Shown here in pieces: positions 1 through 9,802 of a stretch of 64,000 nucleotides of DNA (position 1 is the first letter of the stretch; each line of letters begins with the position of its first letter). The stretch is taken from positions 62,001 to 126,000 of the forward strand of contig ML210153.1 in NCBI GenBank assembly GCA_004369085.1, in the 5' to 3' direction. Made by a program: the position numbers and the translations under genes. Origin of the DNA: Coprinopsis marcescibilis (lineage: Eukaryota; Basidiomycota; Agaricomycetes; Agaricales; Psathyrellaceae). Below the pieces are notes generated by a model, which was not told the origin of the DNA, did no database searches, and saw only the letters and a program-made list of their open reading frames with translations.

Positions 1-1218
1 CAAAGGTGCATCCCAGCCCAAGGTGAAGGTATAGTTCCAACCACCAAGGAGTGGGTATCTTGGCTTCAACTCAAGAACACTCTGTTGAGACCTAGGGAAC
101 CCTTTGGGTCCTAGGGGGGCAACACGGAGTTTGGAGGTAGAAACGTTGCCAATCTGATCATAATAGTATGCATTTCTGATGCCCGCAGGAAGGTTCAGCT
201 GCAAAGCAGGGAGCAAGTGAGGGGCAAGCTTCCTGGTATAGGACTGAACCTGGTGTTCCAATCGAGAGAAATGGCCCTTCAATCTGTCGTCTCGTTAGCA
301 CATAACGACGGTTGTAGAATGAGAGGCTTACTTGGGCCCAGCGTTGTGCAAAGTTATTTCATCCTGAGTGTTGACGTTAGCACCCCAATGGCTAACTTCA
401 ACTGCTCGCTTGTATTCTGTCACTTCCAAGACCGGCTGCTCGAGGTAGTACTGGATCTCTACACGCTGTTGATACTCTTCGACGAAGTTTTGGTTGGCAG
501 AAGGAGGAATGTTGCTGTATGGGCCGTAGACGATAGTGGATCCAGACTTGGTCACTAGAGCGTCACCGGCAAACTTGTCTACGCCTTGGGGTTCGGTGTG
601 CGCGACAATTCGGGGTGCAATTGAACTGAGTAGGGGTCAAGTTCAAGCAGAAAAGTAGTAACTGACGACAGCATACCGTAGCTTGGTGCGTTGTATCAAG
701 GTTTTGTAGGGACTGAGCACAAACAAGTCGGTACCGTACTTCAACTTCTGTTCCTCTGTCTGTGCTGCGGTCGCGGGCCATGGGACAGTCGCGTGGGTTT
801 GAACGGTTTCAAGTACGAGGTTAAGAGTTTTGTTGGTAGAGAGGGCGGTCGGAAGAGAAACGTCGATCAGAGTATAGTCGCTGAGGTGGTGAAAAGTAAA
901 TTAGGACAAAAACCTTCCGGACTACCAAAGATAATACCTTTCCGCACGCTCCGTCGTTGGAAGAGCCTTGTCCTGGCCCTTGATTTTAGCCTCTATCCAG
1001 CTTGTCTTTGACCTTTCATATGCCCCTAATACAACTGTATAGGTCTTGGAATTGTCGACCAATGCTCGAACCGAGTACGTTGTTGTGACGTGGACAACTG
1101 ATCCACCGAGCTCTGCAGAGCGAACAATTGCGGTGTTTTCAAAATCCGAAGTAGCGCAGCTGGCAGAGGTCGACCAGAGAAGAATAAACAGAGGAATGGA
1201 CGCCCATTTGAACGCCAT
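1..1218 (-). CDS. OST1: Ribophorin I / oligosaccharyltransferase subunit OST1 (3' part beyond window)
   Basis: This is the non-catalytic OST1 subunit of the ER oligosaccharyltransferase, which transfers the lipid-linked glycan to Asn of nascent proteins. The start at 1218 opens with a hydrophobic signal peptide (about residues 1-22, ending near SASCA), then the ribophorin I luminal domain. Downstream exons read TKSGSTIVYGPYSNIPPSAN, EVSHWGANVN and, near the window edge, GIRNAYYYDQIGNVSTS and GGWNYTFTLGWDAPL, all typical of OST1. Several short introns interrupt it. The gene runs off the left edge, so the C-terminal membrane segment is not seen. Family assignment is secure; exon limits are approximate. 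Confidence 0.93.
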
Positions 1219-1403
1219 CGTTGAAGGAACGTGGAGGTGTTATGGAAATCGTAGGCTTCAGGATATTGATGGGCCAATTCCCGCGCGACGTGTCATTGGT
1301 TGTTACTATTTTTAGACGCAATCAAAATGGCCAAGGAATTCGTTTCGTGGCCAAAGAAGTGTATTAGAGTGTTAAAGAATGTATTCTACGAGACGAAGGC
1401 TCT

Positions 1404-2324
1404 CTACCACGTCCAAGTCCTGGCAGGGTTGCGCAGTGGAACATCTTCCCGCACGAGGGAGGATGAAACGACGCGTTTGAGCTTCTTATTGAACTCTGCG
1501 GCTTTCTTCTCCTCCAATGTTTTTCCATAGGACAGAATGACACTCATTTTTGCGTTATTCCTAATGCGAATACCAAAGTGACCACGAGCGCGAGGTTCCA
1601 GACGCTTCTCAGGCCGTGGTCCCTTGCTCACCCATGCTTGCTCTATAAAAGATGTTAGTCATGGCGGCCTGCACAAAGGCTGAGTCTACGTACCGACAAC
1701 AAGCCGGCTGGGATCGAGTTTCTTGTAACGGATGGCGTGGTCCTTCGCCGTACAAAGCATGTTCATGATCCGAATAGACGCCCTCTTTTCGGAGAACTGC
1801 ATTTGCAGAATGGCATAGTCAATAGGCTTGGTCGAGATTTGGTTGGCGAGCATGTTCAGCCTCCGGTGCGAGATTTTGAAGTTGGATGTGGAATATTTAT
1901 GCTAAGAAATTGCATTGATTAATACTAGTGGCGGGAATCATTGGGAGATACGCACATTGCTCGCCCGTTCCTTGGTTACAACCTGTCTTTCCTTCTTAAT
2001 GACAGCCTGGGGCAAAGCCTCGAAGACACTGGAAGTACCATCCTGTCGGGATGCGTGTTTGGCCGCAGCGACCTCTCGTTCCGACAGCTTCTCTACTGCA
2101 CCTGGCGCAAGCTTTTCCCTAACCCAGCTCAAGGGGCTCCATGAAGAGGCACTGAACAGAAGAGGTGACTACAAGCGGCGACCGCATGAGCAAGTATACG
2201 TACGACCTGGATGGTGAGGGAGAGCTCGTCACGGCTTGAAGCCTCCGCGCTAGAGCTGTAGAGCAGGTTAGATCACACCAATTGCATGCAAGTGTATCTT
2301 ACCGGGCCTAACATAGCTCTGCAT
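1404..2324 (-). CDS. MRPL22: Mitochondrial large-subunit ribosomal protein uL22m
   Basis: Mitochondrial ribosomal protein L22. The first exon (2303-2324) begins MQSYVRP; after an intron the chain continues with an Arg/Ser-rich stretch that looks like a mitochondrial targeting presequence, then SWVREKLAPGAVEKLSERE. The L22 core follows in later exons (KPIDYAILQMQFSEKRAS, then WVSKGPRPEKRLEPRARGH and GIRIRNNAKMSVILSYGK), the last being the conserved C-terminal L22 hairpin region. The start was chosen because the three 5' exons join in frame with consensus splice sites and give a plausible presequence. The stop lies 185 bp before the OST1 start, and both genes are on the same strand. Confidence 0.88.
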
Positions 2325-2551
2325 AGTTCCTCCAAGCTGCCAGCGTTCGTTTCAACTTTATGAAGTTGTTACTTGGATTTTCTGGGACAGAAAGTGGTCA
2401 CGTGCAAGGAGTGGCTTGGCCACGACTAGTCGGCGTCACTGCTACGGTAGCAATTAAGCTCTTGACACTCACTCTTGACCTCCTTGTTTCCCAACAATCC
2501 AAACACCGTTCTCCTCGTCGTCCACGCGCGCTGGACGTGTAGTGAGCAATT

Positions 2552-2958
2552 ATGTTTGGCACCATCTTCCAAGTTGCCCTACTTCTCATCAATGCAATGG
2601 CCATCCTGAACGAGGACCGTTTCCTTGCCCGGAGTACGTCAATGCCCTTTCTTAATCTAGTTGCGCATTCAATTTGTGCCTTTCAGTCGGTTGGGTATCA
2701 GCGTCGAAACAAGTACGGCATGGAAATGCCGCCTTCCAGCAGAACTACGATCAGTCTTATGATGCTGGAGTTGGACAGGTCGACCCGGGGATGAAAGCGA
2801 GGCTTGTAGACCTCATTGGCGCTGTCCGCACACTCATGCGAAGTGCGTACACGACATTTACCGTGATAACTGCCTTTTCGCTAACCCTTCTTACATCTAT
2901 AGTACCTCTTATTGTTGTTAATACACTGGTCATATTGTACGAGATAGCATGGGGCTGA
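2552..2958 (+). CDS. YOS1: YOS1 / IER3IP1-like ER-Golgi transport protein
   Basis: Small membrane protein needed for ER-to-Golgi transport in yeast; IER3IP1 is the animal relative. Three exons (2552-2633, 2687-2842, 2903-2958) join in frame to a 97-residue protein, the usual size for the family. The N-terminus MFGTIFQVALLLINAMAIL carries the first hydrophobic segment and is diagnostic, followed by NEDRFLARIGW; the C-terminus IPLIVVNTLVILYEIAWG is the second membrane segment. Both introns split a codon that restores Ile, supporting the joins. It lies divergently from uL22m with a gap of about 230 bp, so the two probably share a promoter region. Confidence 0.94.
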
Positions 2959-3070
2959 AGCAAATACCTTTCCACCAGTTACATCGCCAAATCAGTCAAG
3001 GAGTTGTAGACTCTGCATGCTCTGAGCGTCGTCGTTGTGCACACAAAAACTCTAAATCAGGCTTGTTTTA

Positions 3071-3931
3071 TCAGACACTGTTCAACCGTCCATATTCTTC
3101 TTCTATTTGCTTCACAAAGTCCTTGACAGAGTGGCCATTCTGGTGCAACCATCATTGATCAGCATGGGGTGCGAGCCGACCCGCCATGAAACCCACCTCG
3201 CATTCTTTCCAAGTGCTATCGTGGACGCAGATCTTTTGTTCATTGATCAAGACTGTGCAACTTTTCCTGGCGACAAGGGAGTGATGGGTTTTAGATTTTA
3301 GGGTGAGCCTTTAAGAGTCATGCCACGAGGGACTCACGTTATGTTCAATCTGTTTCCAAGTTTGATGCTATCCTTTAACAATTGTATTCCTTCGTCGCCT
3401 TCAGCACAGGCCTGGGCACCACTACCTTCCCAATCAATGTGTGTCGCTTCAGCACACTGAAGAGCTGTGCTCGGTAAACCGATCTTGTATCGGCCCTGGT
3501 AGTTCTGACATTGGACAAACTCCCACCACTTCGAAAACGGCGTGTACTTGGCAACACAAAGTTGCTGTATGTTTCCTTCGCACTCCTGGGGACCATGGAG
3601 ACACCACACTCCTTTGTTTTGAAATGGATCTAATCTACAAACGGATACAGTCAGAAGAAAACACATCGCTTTCCTGGTGGGGTACTCACCTTGCAACGTA
3701 CACCAAAGAGAGGTCTATCTTATCTGCCACATTATTTACAACATCTTTGAACACGCTCTCGCACAGCAATGCATCTGGACACTGGCTCATGACCCCAAGT
3801 TGAACTGAGACCTTGGTGTCTTTGGCCTGCTGCAGCATCCACCTCAGGTCTTGTGGGTCACGAAACGGAGCCCATAGACCCTGTACTAAGGAGAGTGGCA
3901 GAAGCGAGATCAGCAACTTGAGCGAGAGCAT
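3071..3931 (-). CDS. GILT-like (gamma-interferon-inducible lysosomal thiol reductase family) secreted protein
   Basis: Secretory protein of the GILT family, whose members reduce disulphides in acidic compartments. The start at 3931 gives a clear signal peptide (MLSLKLLISLLPLSLVQG). The GILT signature is present as CLHGPQECEGNIQQLC. The usual CXXC redox site lies near the N-terminus; here that position reads MSQCPDALLC, so the partner Cys is displaced (C-x5-C rather than C-x2-C). Later exons give SCTVLINEQKICVHDSTWKECE and a last exon NGHSVKDFVKQIEEEYGRLN, which is typical GILT C-terminal sequence. I therefore placed the stop at 3071 rather than at the apparent exon end near 3334. Whether it reduces disulphides is uncertain. 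Confidence 0.87.
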
Positions 3932-4246
3932 TGCAGGGTTAGAAGTGGTTTGGGGATGAATTAGAAAGCTCTATACAGGTGTTATTACAGTAACCGACGT
4001 AGGTGCCATCTCGCGCAAGATTGCGTCATACTGCTCCGTTTAGTCGAAGACATGGAAGCCTCCCGCTGACTTACCCAGCGATCCTCCTTCCTACTGGTGA
4101 CGTTGCTTCGTCCATATTATAATTCGTCGATTCGCATTCGGATGGGGCTTGAAGCTTGAAGGCGCTAACTGGCGGTCGACGATAATTGATTGGGATTGAG
4201 TCAGATTGATCGAAGTGAAGCATTGCACCCCCAAGTAAGTCAAAAT
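3932..4246. other. Intergenic, upstream of the GILT-like gene
   Basis: This gap of about 315 bases lies between two minus-strand genes, MIX23 (stop at 4247) and the GILT-like gene (start at 3931). It should hold the GILT promoter and the MIX23 3' end. A short minus-strand open frame crosses it but resembles nothing and has no splice support. I see no RNA gene or repeat. Confidence 0.6.
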
Positions 4247-5044
4247 TCAATGTCCTTGTGCAGCCTCCCAAATAGCGGCAGATTCTCTTTCAGTTTTAGG
4301 GGGAGTGAAGTATAGACAGCGTGAGCGGAAGGCTGGGAAAAGGGACAAAAATGAGACTGAATAGTGCACAGAAGGATATGTCGGGCGTACCGTCGACTGC
4401 CCTCCTCCTCACAATGGCTTCAACAGTCTGTTCGTTGCGAAGTTGGTTGCGCTAACAGGGGAACGGTCTCAGGAATGGCCTATCTGAGCATCTTTAGACG
4501 GCCCACCTTTACTTGGTCAGGGTAAGCTGCAGCCTGAGCCTTTCGAATCTCAGCAGGGGTTTTCGCTTCTCGCTCAGAGTTTTCTGCCCCAGGTTGGTCC
4601 ACAATCGTGGCACAGTAGTCGATCAGCTGAGTCCTCCTCTTCCAGTTTTCTGAATGGGTCATCTATCGCATTAGTACGTCTGTTATGACATAGAAGATGC
4701 GTAGTACGGACCAGTCAGCTCTTTCCAAACTGCAGTACATGCTTGGTTCTGAATGTTTCCGGTCGGGCTAGCCCGTTCGCGTTCCTGGTCTCGGACCAGC
4801 GCATTCGCCCGGTTCAGTCGCATTACAATTGTGTCATCCAGTTTCCTATATTCCTTTAGGATGACTGTTCGTGTTTCAAGGAGCCGTCACTGTGAGTATT
4901 TGGTAGAATGCCCCGCGCGATTTCGGACGAACCTTTGAATAGTGAGAGATCCCGACATGTCGCAGGTGTGACACGCACTGTCTGTGATGCGTTAGAGGGC
5001 GCTTGTAGAGCCAAAGACCCAAGTTCAGGGTATCGAGATGGCAT
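4247..5044 (-). CDS. MIX23: MIX23 / caffeine-induced death protein 2 (Cid2) family
   Basis: Member of the Cid2/MIX23 family; the yeast protein is a mitochondrial intermembrane-space protein linked to protein import stress. Joining five or six short exons gives about 182 residues: VTPATCRDLSLFK, then VILKEYRKLDDTIVMRLNR, QACTAVWKELTENWKRR, LIDYCATIVDQ, QLRNEQTVEAIVRRRAVD and a final AFRSRCLYFTPP. This matches the family pattern of an early Cys, a paired Cys region and a terminal R-R-R plus RSRC block. The apparent stop at 4480 lies inside an intron, because the conserved C-terminal block continues in frame past it. The start at 5044 is the nearest Met; a longer start near 5104 is possible. Confidence 0.85.
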
Positions 5045-6459
5045 GGCAAAGTACGACCATGATCGGCTTCGCGCGCGCTCCTCACCGCTAGGGCTGGCCA
5101 TCAAGGACCCGGCCCTCTCGGCGTGAGCCCTAACTTGTCATCCAGATTACTCAGAAAGAACTACCCCATCAAAACAAAGCTTCAGTCTAAAAATAACCTT
5201 ATCCTTACTATCTACTTCGAGGACAATGAAAAGAACGCGGACTGAGATACATCGTCGAAGTCTGAACATAGCCCAGTTCCATCCAGCTACTCGTTCAATT
5301 TTTACATCGTGATTAGAACAACAATATCATTGCTAACTGATCCTTTGCGACCGAGGGGTGACTTCAAGCAGTCGACATTGACGCACAGTCCATGTTGACA
5401 CACATAATGGGCCAACCGGACATTTGTGTCCTGTATTTCATGACCAGTAAAGGGATGTGGTCCATACAGTGTTATGCCATCCCCGAGGTATCAGCATCAT
5501 ACCTACGTACAGAAGAAACCCGGAAGAATTGGTCATGCTAGCAGGATGTCCCACAGCAACATAGATAGGTTAGCAAGATTATCTCGGTCCTTGGCCCCAG
5601 AAGCCGGTCCATATTTGGCTGCTTCCAAGCTAAGATACTTATGACCGAGTGAGCGCCCATCCTGACCGTCTCGGCCTCGCGAAATACGACATCAACATAT
5701 TTAGTACAACCATTACGGTAACATACACTGGTTTCCTGCACCTGTCTCGCCATAATTGCATATAGTCCAAAGTTTCTCCTACAAACTATCCTCTTTTTAT
5801 CCAAATCAACCAAGCGGCGCCACCTTTGCCGCCAAAGTTCAATTGCGCTACACTTCATGTGGGTGTAAGACTTGTACCCGGCAACAGGTTTTCTGCGAAA
5901 CGCTGATCTAGATGGAACATGGTTCGTGATCATCGCATCCGACTTTCAACGCATGTGGAACCTCCCATCATGATTTGCTCAAGTAACCACTGCCCTGCGG
6001 CCCTGGTCCTTGGAAACCCCAAGCACAGGTTAGATCTTACGTATTTGGTGTATTGTCCGCCCTTCTCTGAGCCAGCGCTCAGGGTAGGTCGGGCGCTGGT
6101 GTCCACACAAAGTACGGGCGCGGTAGCGCCCATTGTAAAAGAAAACATCGGACCATGCTTATACGCCATCCTATGATAGTACGCAATGCATGTCACAAGC
6201 TGTACGTATTCCAGGGAAACCAGTAAGTTTGTGGCAAAACATGGAGTGCTGACGATTCTGATTTTACAATTAATTACATGATTGGATGACTACTGTATAC
6301 GTATGTACAAGAAATATATGTAGGTGTGACAGCTCAGTTAAACCTTCCCGGACCCCTCGGACAATAAATAAGCAATAAAATTAAGTACGGAACATAGTTG
6401 CGACGATATAGCTTCGAGGTTAAGCGCTAGATGCAAAATAAGAAAACAAGAGTGCATAC
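5045..6459. other. Gene-poor stretch of 1.4 kb
   Basis: No gene is supported here. Two overlapping minus-strand open frames (131 codons at 5538-5933 and 88 codons at 5930-6196) show no known family, signal peptide or splice structure that would join them. I saw no tRNA-like cloverleaf, terminal inverted repeats or transposase fragment. It may hold the promoter of MIX23 at the left and the 3' end of the C2H2 gene at the right; a non-coding RNA cannot be excluded. Confidence 0.5.
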
Positions 6460-7841
6460 TTAAGGACCTTTATATTTATCGTCGGCCACCAGTTGGTCCT
6501 TGATCTTTTCATATTCGAGCTTATTTCGAGCTTTCTTGATGACTTTATCAGGATGTTCGACACGATAGTGCTTGTGGCGCCTAGCGGGATCGGAGAAACA
6601 AGCAGAGCAATGATCGCATTTGAGTGGTTTGTCGAACGTACTGTCATGCAATTAGCACCGTGTCCAATCCGAGAAAACGAGAGGTACTTACTGCACAGAG
6701 CGAATGTGAATGTCGAGAGATGTTTTCTGGGGGAATGGTTTTTGACAATGTTTGCAAATATGCGGTCTGAGGTGGGGAATCCGATTTAGCGCCAGCCCAG
6801 ATTAGAACAGTTAGAATTAACTCACTTTTTGGCCATATGGACTGATTCAACATGGCGTTTCGCCAATTGCTTCTTGCCGGTATAGTTGCAAGTCTGGCCG
6901 TTCTCTTTTTGCCACCGGCAAGTATACATAACAGGGCCCGCGCCCTGTATTCTACCGGTCTTCTCCACATAATCTTCCCAATCAAGGTGGGCAAGTGGGT
7001 TTTCCGCAGGGAGTTCCCTTGAAGAGTACCTGTCGTACGGCGAAGATTGGGTAGAAGGAACCTCCCTTCTAAAATGTCGACGATTCGCTGGTTGAGTGTA
7101 TTCCACAGCCGACAACGAGAAGTCCATTGATTCGGAGTCAAAAGAACGCGCCCTGCTATGGGTATAGGGACCACCTTGGTATTTGCTCTCCTTCTGCAGG
7201 AAGCAAGCCCGTTGGAAGGTATCATGCAAGCGAGAAGCATAACTGCTGTCGCAACTGTCAAAGTCAGCACACCAGCGGGAAGTTGGCGGGTCAAACATGA
7301 CGCACTCGGAATCTGAATCCATTGATGAGTCCACATCTACGTGCCCACTGTGGGGGGACTCGTCTCGGCTTGAGTAGCTGGTGCTTCTCTGACGGACCAT
7401 TTTAGGACGATGTTTATACTCGTGGGGTGCATAGTGAGAGCTTGAAGACGATGGGCGGGAGTCTTGGTAATGTGGCTGGTAGAGCAACCCGTCGGTCTTC
7501 TGCCTCAAGGCAAAGTCTGGCCACGCGAACGTGGCGTTTTTGCAGCTCAAGACAGACAAAGAGCGAGGAGGAAGTGGATGGTCTATGCCAAGGCCACGGA
7601 TCTTCTGGTCCAGTGTCGATTCGCTGTGTGTTGTTTAGATGCAAGGGTGAGTAAGGTCTATGTGGCACCTCACCTTGGCGGAATACGCCCGCTGCAAAAT
7701 TCCTTCAGAGACGGGAGCTTTGTTTGCTCAGACTTGTCGTGCTCAGAGGCGGAGCTCCCCGATGGAGAGCCAGACCTATAATATATGTCAGGGCACCATT
7801 CCCCAACGCAACCGTGGCCAAACATACCTTGAGTGGCCCAT
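6460..7841 (-). CDS. C2H2 zinc-finger protein with three fingers, probable transcription factor
   Basis: Probable nuclear DNA-binding protein. Upstream exons join from ATG 7841: MGHSRSGSPSGSSASEHDK, a short LPSLKEF segment, then a Ser/Tyr/Asp-rich disordered region of about 200 residues. The C-terminal part holds three zinc fingers: an atypical first finger with a long Cys spacer (YTCRWQKENGQTC, then KRHVESVH), a canonical CKHCQKPFPQKTSLDIHIRSVH, and CDHCSACFSDPARRHKHYRVEH. An intron between the second and third fingers splits the last His codon of finger two. The tail is Lys/Glu-rich. Target genes are unknown. The start is inferred from in-frame splicing; a shorter start at 7400 (MVRQRSTSYSS) is the alternative. 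Confidence 0.82.
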
Positions 7842-8737
7842 GGCGTCGTCGTCAATTTCTTGAGACGAGCTCCCTATACCCAGATTGGCAAGTGTACAAA
7901 GAACAACACGATATAATCTTACTGCCACGTTCATAATGTCTGGTAAGGTAGTTATGTCAGTTAAGGACCAGAGAGTCGCAAAAACTTTACTTGCCTGGGA
8001 CTAGACGAAGGTTGGTGGCGATAATGCATAAGTAGTAGTCACAAAGGTAGTGGGGGATGGTGTGTAACTAATCAATGGTTACTTTCGGCCTTATATATAT
8101 GGCGCTTCCAGCTTTCCGGGATTGCCATTGTGGGTGACATAGGTGTCAATAATAGCCATGTAACCGAAAACGCTTCGCGAATCAAGATCCAGTCGCGACT
8201 GTATGACTATAACCGACCAACTCTAGTCTCCGGTGCCATCAAGGAAACCGCACGAACAAATATGTTGATGACCACATGCCGCCGATCGCCTCGCAATCCG
8301 CTATGTGTACAAATCGTGCCCAAAAATATCGTCAGATCAGGAAACCTCTACGACCTTTGTTATGAGATTAACAATGCAAACGGGGTAAGATTTTGACAGA
8401 AGGTGAGTCGTATTGGGCGCCCACAACAGCCTACACACCGGGCCTCTATGGACAACGAGTCTTGTGTGCTTACCATCGCCGATATCATAATACACAAGCG
8501 CGCTACGCAGGGGGGATCAGAAGGATGAAACCTGCAACTAAACGGGACTGGATAGTCTAGGTTGTAACCGGTTCATACAACATGGAGCATTGGCCAGCCG
8601 AGCACCGAGGTCGCGAAAGGGGGTTTGCCGTTGAATCATTTCAATGCGGATGTACATTTGTCAACACCTTGATCATACCATACCGTTCATGCGAAACCGA
8701 AACCAATTTCGGTGGATATTCTGATAAAAGAGTAGCG
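7842..8737. other. Intergenic, upstream of the C2H2 gene
   Basis: About 900 bases without a supported gene, between the start of the C2H2 gene and the stop of the next minus-strand gene. Immediately upstream of the C2H2 start there is an intron-like segment (donor GTAAGA, acceptor ending TATAG near 7873), which may be a 5' UTR intron. A TATA-like run lies at 8091-8100. The rest shows no coding or RNA signal that I recognise. Confidence 0.5.
8091..8100 (-). promoter_or_regulatory. TATA-like element upstream of the C2H2 gene
   Basis: The run TTATATATAT lies about 250 bases upstream of the proposed C2H2 ATG and reads equally well on the minus strand. Its position fits a core promoter if the gene has a spliced 5' leader. 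Only the sequence and spacing support this. Confidence 0.3.
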
Positions 8738-9475
8738 TTACATTGAAAGCGCTTGCAAAGGTGTCACAGTCGCTTCGCTGCTAGATGAGTCTTGAGGGAT
8801 TGCACTCCAGTCCTCCTCTTCATCTAGTTCCGATGCGGGGTCTAGCGCCGCAAATGTACCAGCGTCACGGTTGCTCGGCAAAGCGAGGACACTATCTGAA
8901 ACACTTTTCCGAGTCCAGGTCCGTCGAAGAGGCTTCATAGGTCGCTCGTCAGGGCGTAAAGGAGTGTTTCGCTGGGCATCAACCTGCATTTCATCACCGT
9001 CAAGACTTATTCCATCAGGGTTGGGGGAATCACTGGCAGCACGATTGCGCTTTTTCGGCGTGCCCGGCGAAGAGGATGCACCGAGGGCCGATGCTGATGC
9101 GGTAGTCGTGGAAAGGACATCCCGCAAAGTGTCATTTGCTGAGCGAAATATCGCATCTGAAGTCGCAGATCTGGAAAACGAGGAACTTGAGGGGGGTAGA
9201 ACGTAACCCTGGCTAACATCTGCCATAATTGGTCAAGGACATATGCGTTAAGAGCTACAAACATTGGAGACACTTACTCCGCCGCACACGAGCGCCCAAA
9301 TTCCTAAGTTGCAATGCAAGATCAGGAGGAGTACTTGGGGAATGTCAGCAGGATCTTCGAGCGGACAAGGAGCCGCCTTGGGTAGTCATACATACCTGGT
9401 CAGTAAGTGATTATCGTGGGCCGCCTGACTGTCCCAATCTGCTGCTGTCAGCATCCTTTTGCTCTCTGGCTGCAT
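8738..9475 (-). CDS. Hypothetical disordered protein
   Basis: I do not recognise this gene. The main open frame (8738-9226) encodes about 160 residues rich in Ser, Asp and Pro, with a basic nuclear-localisation-like cluster (GTPKKRNRAASDSP), a conserved-looking PMKPLRRTWTRKSVSDS segment and an acidic tail (DEEEDWSAIP). An upstream exon starting at ATG 9475 (MQPESKRMLTAADWDSQ) has a strong donor (AG then GTATGT) and can be spliced in frame through a small middle exon. I therefore extended the gene to 9475; a simple start at 9226 (MADVSQGY) is the conservative alternative. Low complexity and the basic patch suggest a nuclear protein, but no function can be assigned. Confidence 0.55.
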
Positions 9476-9802
9476 GATAGTCAGATTGTCACCGTTCAGG
9501 TTCAACCTGGCCCCAAGAAGCCTCACTGACCAGAGCTCTTTGATGGCCGACGGGCCGACGGGTTCCGGTGGGATTCTGGATTCTGGGTTAAGCTCTTGAA
9601 GGCTTGCTGAATGGCTGGAATGTAGGACTTATGAGGTCTGTGTCATTCTGGGAAACCATACGAATTGCTATCGATACAACAAAATGAACAGAAATGTTAG
9701 GTATTGTTTACAAGCAAGTCGGTCAGCGACATCAGCTAGGTTGATTCCTGTCCACGACCACTGCACCCACGGGCTCCTTCGCCCGCTTTCCCCTGGAAGC
9801 CT
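9476..9802. other. Divergent promoter region between the hypothetical and kelch genes
   Basis: These 327 bases separate two divergently transcribed genes and presumably hold both promoters. Small internal duplications are visible (CGACGGGCCGACGGG and ATTCTGGATTCTGG near 9545-9590). No RNA gene is seen. Confidence 0.5.

Noticed and set aside
4480..4662. MIX23 ending at 4480
   Set aside because: The stop lies within an intron; the conserved QLRNEQTVEAIVRRR block continues in frame beyond it.
5538..5933. 131-codon minus-strand open frame
   Set aside because: No known domain, signal or splice support; kept only as part of the gene-poor island.
6644..7336. 230-codon minus-strand open frame
   Set aside because: It overlaps the C2H2 gene in another frame; the zinc fingers lie in the other frame, so this is a shadow.
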